Assembly: GCA_037441725.1 (NCBI GenBank)
Contig: JBBIRT010000179.1
Coordinates: 1-5,849 of the forward strand
Direction of reading: 5' to 3'
Length of the DNA stretch: 5,849 bases
From: JBBIRT01 sp037441725
Lineage (GTDB): Bacteria; Desulfobacterota; BSN033; UBA1163
The translations under genes were made by a program, and so were the position numbers. Within the stretch, counting starts at the first letter, position 1. Each line of letters opens with the position of its first letter. Below, one piece after another: positions 1 to 4,920 of the stretch. Below the pieces are notes generated by a model. That model was given only the letters and a program-made list of their open reading frames with translations. It was not told the origin of the DNA and ran no database searches.

Positions 1-73
1 CGTTCATCGTTCATTGTTCATCGTTCATTGTTCATTGTTCATCGTTCATTGTTCACTGTTCATCGTTCATCGT
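1..73. repeat. Heptanucleotide tandem repeat array (YGTTCAT)n
   Basis: Ten consecutive 7-bp units of consensus YGTTCAT occupy positions 1-70, followed by a partial unit CGT at 71-73. The first base of each unit is C or T, in the order C,C,T,C,T,T,C,T,T,C. The only other change is a final C instead of T in unit 8 (50-56). The array touches the window edge, so its true length is unknown. It lies about 47 bp beyond the stop codon of the last gene in the operon. On the minus strand the unit reads ATGAACR, and a run of such units meets a TGA stop within about 21 nt in every frame, so it cannot be coding on that strand. I infer an intergenic simple-sequence repeat prone to slippage; no function is visible. 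Confidence 0.95.
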
Positions 74-83
74 ATAAGTAGCC

Positions 84-123
84 ATAGGGGCTTCATTACC
101 GTTATCATTAAAAGGACCCCTAT
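84..123 (-). other. Inverted repeat overlapping the stop codon of the last gene
   Basis: ATAGGGG at 84-90 is the exact reverse complement of CCCCTAT at 117-123, giving a possible 7-bp stem with a 26-nt loop in the transcript. The promoter-proximal arm includes the TAG stop codon (120-122) of the upstream glycosyltransferase gene. No run of U follows the distal arm in the transcript, and the loop is long, so this does not look like a normal intrinsic terminator. It could be a 3'-end stabilising hairpin or chance. Confidence 0.3.
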
Positions 124-1115
124 TTTCTAACCAAACTTTGAAGAACATTGAAAAATTTTTCGGATGTGACCGAAAGGGAATATTCCTGTTCAACCCTTTC
201 TATCCCTTTCTGTCCCATCTGGTACCTGAGCTCTGGATTTTGAATGAGCATAGATAATCGATTCACCCATTCTTCAGGATTCCTCGCCCAGAATCCATTC
301 TCTCCATTGATAATGATATCTGAATTAATCCCAACAGGGGTACAGATGACGGGTAATCCGACACTCAAATACTGGATAATTTTTAACCCACATTTCCCCC
401 TCGACCAAAGATCATCATGGAGAGGCATCAGGCCAATATCAAAAGAGACCAAGTCCTCATTCTCATCTTCTAATCTCCACGATTTATTTATGGTGGGGAG
501 ATAATTTGACTCAAAGTGGCCATTGCTCACTACCTTCAATTTGACTGCTGGAAAGCGGTCCGCAATAACTTGGAAGATCGGTTCTAACATCTGGAGATAT
601 CTTAAATTCCCTTTTGTCCCAATCCAACCCAGAATGACTTCCTCCTGATAGGATCGCTCCTTCTTCCTGGGATAAGAGCTTATATCGATGGAGGTGGGAA
701 TGATAAAAACCTTTTTCTTAGAATCAATTCTGAGAACCTCATCTTTTAAAAATTGATTTCCAACGGTTACCACATTGCTCCCTCTCACCATCCATTTAAA
801 TTTTAATCTCCTCGACCAGGAGTGGGGTCGGGAAGAACTGGATGACCGGTACATGACTGCATCATCGAGGTCGAAAAGGATTCTTAGAGACTTTCTCCGC
901 ACCCAGTAAAATTCGAGGGGAGAGAGCAGCCTCCTTTGGATACAGACCACATCGAAGAAGGGAAGTTGTCTGTAAATAATCATTCGCTCTCTCCAGGTCC
1001 CTGAAAGGGGCTGCCAAATAGGTTCTACCTGATGGGCCTGAAGATAGGGGAAATATTGTTCGACCCGGAACCGATGCCCCTGGTCACTCGAATGGGTGAG
1101 GAAAAGAATTCTCAT
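120..1115 (-). CDS. GT-B fold glycosyltransferase (divergent GT1/GT4-like)
   Basis: This 331-residue protein probably transfers a sugar from a nucleotide donor to a growing lipid-linked glycan at the cytoplasmic face of the inner membrane. The N-terminal domain opens with MRILFLTH and a GHRFRVEQY segment (residues 13-21), followed by FDLDDA (81-86). The C-terminal donor-binding domain begins near GWIGT (163-167). It carries RGKCGLK (239-245), followed by a QYL-SVGLPVI stretch typical of the nucleotide-sugar site. The usual GT4 E-x7-E motif is absent; the RGKCGxK signature marks a recognised group of GT-B enzymes in polysaccharide loci. No signal peptide or membrane segment is seen. The ATG start overlaps the upstream methyltransferase stop in an ATGA, with GGAGG and AGGA purine stretches just upstream. 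It is the last gene before the repeat-containing left end. Donor and acceptor cannot be told from sequence. Confidence 0.88.
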   Translation of the reverse strand: MRILFLTHSSDQGHRFRVEQYFPYLQAHQVEPIWQPLSGTWRERMIIYRQLPFFDVVCIQRRLLSPLEFYWVRRKSLRILFDLDDAVMYRSSSSSRPHSWSRRLKFKWMVRGSNVVTVGNQFLKDEVLRIDSKKKVFIIPTSIDISSYPRKKERSYQEEVILGWIGTKGNLRYLQMLEPIFQVIADRFPAVKLKVVSNGHFESNYLPTINKSWRLEDENEDLVSFDIGLMPLHDDLWSRGKCGLKIIQYLSVGLPVICTPVGINSDIIINGENGFWARNPEEWVNRLSMLIQNPELRYQMGQKGIERVEQEYSLSVTSEKFFNVLQSLVRK

Positions 1116-1756
1116 TTGATCCTGTTTCCTCCCTTGGTCGCAATGATCAAGATGGATTTGGCAAAGTCGATTCCCAAATATCGATGGAGAGGAGCCATCA
1201 CATAGACCCTGAAGAGATAACGATGAAAGACATCATTATAGGTGCGATACATGGCGTTGATCGAAAATCCCTGGGAGAGTAAAAGCCCACCCAATTCATC
1301 ATAACAATAGGCTACCAGATGGGTCGCATCTCTCCAGAAACGATTGGGGTTAAAGATATTGGGAGTGGTTAAAATGAATCGTCCTCCCTCATTGAGGAGT
1401 TCATAAACCCTTTTTAAAAGCCCAACCCCCTCCTCCAGATTCAAATGCTCGATGACCTCAAAAAGGAAAACGACATCAAAGGTTTCCTGGATCTCTTCGA
1501 GGCTATAAAAATCGTGAAACTGTTTCCGATCCACATCCATACTTTTATAGATCAGGTTGGGGTAATATCCTTTTAATCTCATTTCAAGATTCCGATTGGA
1601 AGCTCCAATATCGAGGACCTTCTCTCCATCCTTAATATTTTTAAGCATCAGAGGGAATCGCTTCCGAAGGAGCTTTAAATCCCAGATCTGGGGATAGCGA
1701 CGGTGAATCTGATCCCTATATTGGAATAATCGGCTCCAAGAGAGACTATAGACCAT
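1112..1756 (-). CDS. Class I SAM-dependent methyltransferase
   Basis: This 214-residue protein has a Rossmann-fold methyltransferase core. The SAM-binding motif I is VLDIGAS (residues 47-53), an acidic loop is at MDVD (73-76), motif IV is FEVIEHL (99-105), and a GGRFILTTPN strand-turn lies at 124-133. The following segment, with RFWRDATH and a DELGGLLLSQGF stretch, is typical of methyltransferases found in surface-polysaccharide clusters. These probably methylate a sugar hydroxyl or a chain terminus, but the acceptor is unknown. The start overlaps the preceding acyltransferase gene by 11 nt and the stop forms an ATGA with the next glycosyltransferase. The ribosome site is weak (AGGG only 3 nt before ATG), so translation may depend on coupling. 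The next internal methionine is residue 37, so this start is the likeliest. A quinone- or lipid-methylating role cannot be excluded but is disfavoured by context. Confidence 0.88.
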   Translation of the reverse strand: MVYSLSWSRLFQYRDQIHRRYPQIWDLKLLRKRFPLMLKNIKDGEKVLDIGASNRNLEMRLKGYYPNLIYKSMDVDRKQFHDFYSLEEIQETFDVVFLFEVIEHLNLEEGVGLLKRVYELLNEGGRFILTTPNIFNPNRFWRDATHLVAYCYDELGGLLLSQGFSINAMYRTYNDVFHRYLFRVYVMAPLHRYLGIDFAKSILIIATKGGNRIK

Positions 1757-2324
1757 TTACCCTGACCCACTGTCTGAGGTTAAAATCGTATTGTTTGATT
1801 ACTTTGGCGGGGATACCCACCGCCACCGAATATGAAGGAATATCTCGATTGACCACTGAATTGGCCCCGATCACAGAATGCCTTCCGATGGTGACATTCG
1901 GCAAAATAAAGACATTGGCCCCAATCCAGCTATCCTGTTCAATCCGTACCGGTCCTGCCTCCGTGGCCTCTTGCATCTTGATCGGAATCTCTATATTTTC
2001 GTAATGGTGAGTATGGTCTCCAATCATGACATGGGGACCAATTAAAACATTATCTTCAAGAATAATACTCCTCCGGGCCCCAATGATATTATGACTCCCG
2101 ATATGGACATTGTTCCCGATCCGGAGAATATAATCTTTCGTTTCAGAGTGGAGGGGATGGACATAGATGTCTGTATCCCTGCCAATCGTCACGTTATCCC
2201 CGATAAAGATGAACCGTGGCCTCACAATATTTACTCCGGGAAAGATGTAGATATTCCGGCCATAATGCCCGAAAATCATCCGATTCTTAATATTTTGTAG
2301 ATGCCTAAAAAATCTTCTTTTCAT
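1746..2324 (-). CDS. Left-handed beta-helix (hexapeptide) acyltransferase, apparently catalytic copy
   Basis: This 192-residue protein is built of isoleucine-rich hexapeptide repeats from about residue 35 to 155 (IGDNVTIG, IGNNVHIG, LEDNVLIG, LPNVTIG). It ends in the family's usual cap, VGIPAKVIKQYDF (169-181). Such proteins are trimeric acetyl- or acyl-CoA-dependent O- or N-acyltransferases of the maltose-acetyltransferase/WbbJ-like group. The DHTHHY segment (103-108) supplies histidines at the position of the general base; H104 and H106 are the best candidates. DSWIG (131-135) follows as in active relatives. The likely substrate is a sugar of the glycan made by this operon, possibly the amino sugar from the aminotransferase; this is inference. 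The start matches the paralogue at 2368-2940 (both reach a KNR...FG segment after about 13 residues). It is preceded by a 43-nt gap with a weak AGGG 11 nt upstream of ATG. Confidence 0.9.
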   Translation of the reverse strand: MKRRFFRHLQNIKNRMIFGHYGRNIYIFPGVNIVRPRFIFIGDNVTIGRDTDIYVHPLHSETKDYILRIGNNVHIGSHNIIGARRSIILEDNVLIGPHVMIGDHTHHYENIEIPIKMQEATEAGPVRIEQDSWIGANVFILPNVTIGRHSVIGANSVVNRDIPSYSVAVGIPAKVIKQYDFNLRQWVRVNGL

Positions 2325-2368
2325 AAGAATAATAGCCCTGTCCTTTCGATGAGGACCTCGGGGGTCCC
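2325..2368 (-). other. 43-nt spacer with two mutually exclusive short hairpins
   Basis: This is the longest gap between genes in the operon and separates the two acyltransferase genes. In the transcript, GGACC (2367-2363) can pair with GGTCC (2357-2353) around a 5-nt loop. Alternatively GTCCT (2356-2352) can pair with AGGAC (2344-2340) around a 7-nt loop. The two stems share bases 2353-2356 and so cannot form together. The second stem would hide the AAGGA purine stretch. No U-run follows, so neither is a classic terminator. Stems of 5 bp arise easily by chance. Confidence 0.2.
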
Positions 2369-2940
2369 TAAACCCTCACCCATTCTCTTTTTTCGAAATC
2401 AAACCTTTTAACGACCTTGGCAGGCGATCCCACGGCCAATGAGTATGGGGGAATATCTTCATTCACCACCGAGAGGGCCCCGATTATACAATGTCTCCCA
2501 ATGGTCACATTGGGCAGGATACAGGCTCCATAGGCAATCCAAGAATCTGCACCAATATGGACAAAACCGATCTTTAAATCTTGCTCCTTGCTAGGGCGAC
2601 TGACATCTCCAAGCTTTCGTGAGTTGTCAATGATCATCACGTTGGGAGAGATTCCTACATTTTCCTCAATGACAATCCGGTTACAGGCACTGATAAAACA
2701 ACTTTCTGAGATAATGACGTGGTCGCCAATAAAAAGGAGAATCTCCTTTGACTTCTTATCCTTGGGGTGAAGATTGATGCTGGTATTCCTTTTAATTCGC
2801 ACATGATTTCCTACATGGACAAATCGGGGTCGATTGATTACCACATGGGATNNNNNNNNNNNNNNNNNNNNNNNNNAACCTCCAAATAAGAACCGGTTTT
2901 TTAAACTGGAGAGGGGATACCAAAAAGGCTTTTTCTTCAT
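2368..2940 (-). CDS. Left-handed beta-helix acyltransferase paralogue lacking the catalytic histidine motif; contains assembly gap
   Basis: This protein is 190 residues long if the 25 Ns are counted as real length. It shares the architecture of its neighbour at 1746-2324: KNR..FG near residue 14, NRPRF (36-40), hexapeptide turns, ILPNVTIGRH (131-140) and the cap VGSPAKVVKRFDF (160-172). Over the last 59 aligned residues about 41 are identical to the neighbour, so the two are tandem paralogues. The middle differs sharply: where the neighbour has DHTHHY this copy has DNSRKL (105-110), with no histidine nearby. From family knowledge this predicts loss or change of acyltransferase chemistry. It might be a structural partner, an inactive copy or an enzyme with another base. 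The ATG overlaps the upstream glycosyltransferase stop (ATGA), and AAAGGGG lies 9 nt before it, a good ribosome site. Residues 22-30 are unread. Confidence 0.85.
   Translation of the reverse strand: MKKKPFWYPLSSLKNRFLFGGXXXXXXXXXSHVVINRPRFVHVGNHVRIKRNTSINLHPKDKKSKEILLFIGDHVIISESCFISACNRIVIEENVGISPNVMIIDNSRKLGDVSRPSKEQDLKIGFVHIGADSWIAYGACILPNVTIGRHCIIGALSVVNEDIPPYSLAVGSPAKVVKRFDFEKREWVRV
2852..2876. other. Assembly gap (25 N)
   Basis: Twenty-five undetermined bases interrupt the 5' part of the acyltransferase gene at 2368-2940. Taken at face value the frame continues across them. The FG-to-RPRF distance then becomes 16 residues against 15 in the paralogue, so the gap size is close to correct. 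The exact length and residues 22-30 are unknown. Confidence 0.99.
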
Positions 2941-4109
2941 CTTCCATTTCCCCTTTGGACATAACTTTCAAGAATATTTTTAACTTCCTTCCAATTCCTT
3001 TCCTTTGAATAGGCCTCTGCTAAACGACGGGCGGATTCAGAAGCCTTCCTCAATCTCTCTGAATCCATAAAAAAAGAGATCTTCTCTGCCAGGCTATGGA
3101 AGTCTTGAGGATCTGAAAGGACAAATCCTTCCTGGCCTTGAGTGATGATCCCACTGGCTCCATTCCAACAGGTGGTGATGACAGGCAATCCACTGGCCAG
3201 TGCCTCTAATACGGTAAGAGAGCAGGCATCATAAAAGGTGGGATGAACGAGAAGATCTGATGCCCCATAATATTTTTCTGGTTCATGGGTTGATCCGGCA
3301 AAGATAACTTCATCCTCAACCCCCATCTTTTTAGCCAAACGAAAATAGGATTCTACCCTGCCTCTCCCTAAAATGAGAAGCTTGAATGGGAGAGACGTCC
3401 CTTCTTTAATTTTACCCAGAGCCCTAAGGAGAGAATTTAGACCCTTCATTCGAAAATTATTTGAGACAAAAAGGATGACAAATTCGTCTCTAAGGCCGTA
3501 TCGGCTTCTGATCTCCTCCCTGAATTGGCGATTCCTTGGATGAAAGAACTCAATATCGGCTCCATTATAAACCACTTTAATCTTTTCTTCGGGAATTCTG
3601 TACCATCTCATCATATCCTTTTTTACCATCTCTGAAATGGCGATACATTGTGGAAAATTCCTGATCCGATAAGGAGCATCCTCAATCCAACCTTGGATCC
3701 ACTGCTTTGGGCTTAAAATCCTTCCGATAAATTTTGCTGTCCAGAGGAGAGGGTGATCATAGGCCCGGAGACTCCTCCAAAACCATGCCCAATGCACTCC
3801 GCCATGGGGTTGAATGATATCAGCTCTCAATGTATTTCCCACTCCAAAGGTGATATCATAATTTCCTTGATGCATCTCCCTCGTGGCCTTGATCGCAAAA
3901 GAGAACAGTCTAAGACTTTGAGGAAAAGAGAGGGTCTTTATGGGGTGAAAATAAATCTTGGGGTTGACCTCATCCCAGAGTTCTGTATATACGTGAACCT
4001 CAAACCCCTCCTCTGCCATTCGGCTACATAAATCAACCAAATACCTCTCAGCTCCTCCTCTCTTTTTTAAAAACTCCAAAAGGCCTATGGCAAATCGGAT
4101 CTTTTTCAT
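2937..4109 (-). CDS. GT4 family glycosyltransferase (WaaG-like GT-B)
   Basis: This 390-residue retaining GT-B enzyme probably transfers a hexose from a nucleotide donor onto a lipid-linked or core saccharide at the inner membrane. The N-terminal acceptor domain starts with a strand and the glycine loop KRGGAERYL (residues 16-24), with PHGGVHW at 101-107. The C-terminal donor domain begins at VVYNGAD (179-185) and includes FRMKGLNSLL (229-238), LILGRGR (255-261), the HPTFYDACSL segment (289-298) and ASGLPVITT (305-313). The catalytic pair is D294-x7-E302; Asp replaces the first Glu of the classical E-x7-E, as in many WaaG-like relatives. The length is usual for the family. A TAG lies in frame only five codons upstream of the ATG with no ATG, GTG or TTG between, which fixes the start. 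A purine run, AAAGGGG, lies rather far (about 20 nt) upstream. Sugar specificity is not predictable. Confidence 0.92.
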   Translation of the reverse strand: MKKIRFAIGLLEFLKKRGGAERYLVDLCSRMAEEGFEVHVYTELWDEVNPKIYFHPIKTLSFPQSLRLFSFAIKATREMHQGNYDITFGVGNTLRADIIQPHGGVHWAWFWRSLRAYDHPLLWTAKFIGRILSPKQWIQGWIEDAPYRIRNFPQCIAISEMVKKDMMRWYRIPEEKIKVVYNGADIEFFHPRNRQFREEIRSRYGLRDEFVILFVSNNFRMKGLNSLLRALGKIKEGTSLPFKLLILGRGRVESYFRLAKKMGVEDEVIFAGSTHEPEKYYGASDLLVHPTFYDACSLTVLEALASGLPVITTCWNGASGIITQGQEGFVLSDPQDFHSLAEKISFFMDSERLRKASESARRLAEAYSKERNWKEVKNILESYVQRGNGR

Positions 4110-4134
4110 ATTGAAAATGAGCTATTTTCCCCTT

Positions 4135-4920
4135 TCATTCAATCTGTCCTGGTCGGTTTCGGTCTTTTAGGTATAGAGGATCCTTCTCTGCCATGATGAA
4201 GAGTTTTCGGCCAAAGATCAGGTCAGCCGACATGACATGTCTTAAAATTTCTTTATTCCTTTCCCTCTGTCTTAAGTTTCTCTCTCTTCTAAAGGCCCGC
4301 CATGTGGCCAAATAGACCACAGGATAAAGAGGGGCGAACAACATGGCCCGATGGCTGAAATGATGCGTGGTGACATTTAAAATCCGAAACCCATTTCGAT
4401 GAAGATGAGTCCTCAATTCATAATAGCTGGCCAAATGGATATGCTCTCCCCCAAGGTAATGATCAACCTCATTATTGGGTCTTCCTGTAAAAAGATTGAA
4501 TCCTACCAGGAGGTTGGCCATTCTTGATTTAAGATTCAATATATTTGGAGTACTCATCAAGAACTTTCCATGTTCTCTAAGGATTCGATAGCTCTCTCTA
4601 ATAAATAGGACCGGATTTTCTAAATGCTCAATCCCATTGGAGCAAAGGATATAGTCGAAACTCCCATCTGAAAATGGGAGGTGAGAGTTGAGATCAGCCT
4701 CCTGAAATGGGATCCCATCCACATGAAATATATTGGGATTAATATCGACGGCCACCACATCAAACCCTGCCCTTCTCAGTTTCTCAGCGATCATCCCTGG
4801 TCCTGCAGGGGCGTCTAATAACTTCCCATGATGCCCGTACTGAGTAAAGAGCTCAACCACTTTATCATGAGGATGCTGGAGTCCGAAAATTTTAACTGTC
4901 AGGGAACGGATCTTCTTCAA
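4135..4920 (-). CDS. Class I SAM-dependent methyltransferase (TTG start)
   Basis: This 261-residue methyltransferase has motif I LLDAPAGPG (residues 34-42), VAVDINP (56-62) for the SAM ribose contact, EADLN (74-78) near the adenine, FDYILCSNGIEHLENP (88-103) and LMSTPN (121-126). An HIHLASYYELR segment (150-160) is typical of polysaccharide-cluster methyltransferases. A hydrophobic stretch, about 182-197, in the C-terminal part may sit against the membrane. It probably methylates a sugar or lipid-linked glycan; the acceptor is unknown. The first codon is TTG, in a TTGA overlap with the aminotransferase stop. An in-frame TAG lies only four codons further upstream, no ATG or GTG intervenes, and the next methionine (43) lies inside motif I. 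GAGGG, 8 nt before the TTG, serves as a ribosome site. An AGGAG lies directly against the TTG and is too close to act for it. Confidence 0.88.
   Translation of the reverse strand: MKKIRSLTVKIFGLQHPHDKVVELFTQYGHHGKLLDAPAGPGMIAEKLRRAGFDVVAVDINPNIFHVDGIPFQEADLNSHLPFSDGSFDYILCSNGIEHLENPVLFIRESYRILREHGKFLMSTPNILNLKSRMANLLVGFNLFTGRPNNEVDHYLGGEHIHLASYYELRTHLHRNGFRILNVTTHHFSHRAMLFAPLYPVVYLATWRAFRRERNLRQRERNKEILRHVMSADLIFGRKLFIMAEKDPLYLKDRNRPGQIE

Noticed and set aside
1..73. The repeat array as a CRISPR.
   Set aside because: Units are 7 bp and directly adjacent, with no spacers of unique sequence.
1..78. Open plus-strand reading through the heptamer repeat, ending at TAG 79-81, as the tail of a convergent gene.
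   Set aside because: The openness is a trivial result of the repeat having no stop codons on that strand; the peptide is a low-complexity 7-residue period with no family signal.
84..123. A classic rho-independent terminator at the operon end.
   Set aside because: The stem is only 7 bp, the loop is 26 nt, and no U-tract follows in the transcript.
244..504. Plus-strand open frame opposite the last glycosyltransferase (86 codons).
   Set aside because: It lies wholly inside a well-supported minus-strand gene and its translation has no recognisable domain; it is an antisense shadow.
1795..2300. Two plus-strand open frames opposite the histidine-containing acyltransferase.
   Set aside because: They mirror the periodic hexapeptide codons on the other strand, and their proline/isoleucine-rich products resemble no protein.
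3753..4031. Plus-strand open frame opposite the N-terminal part of the GT4 gene (92 codons).
   Set aside because: Fully contained in a conserved gene; no ribosome site or domain signal supports it.
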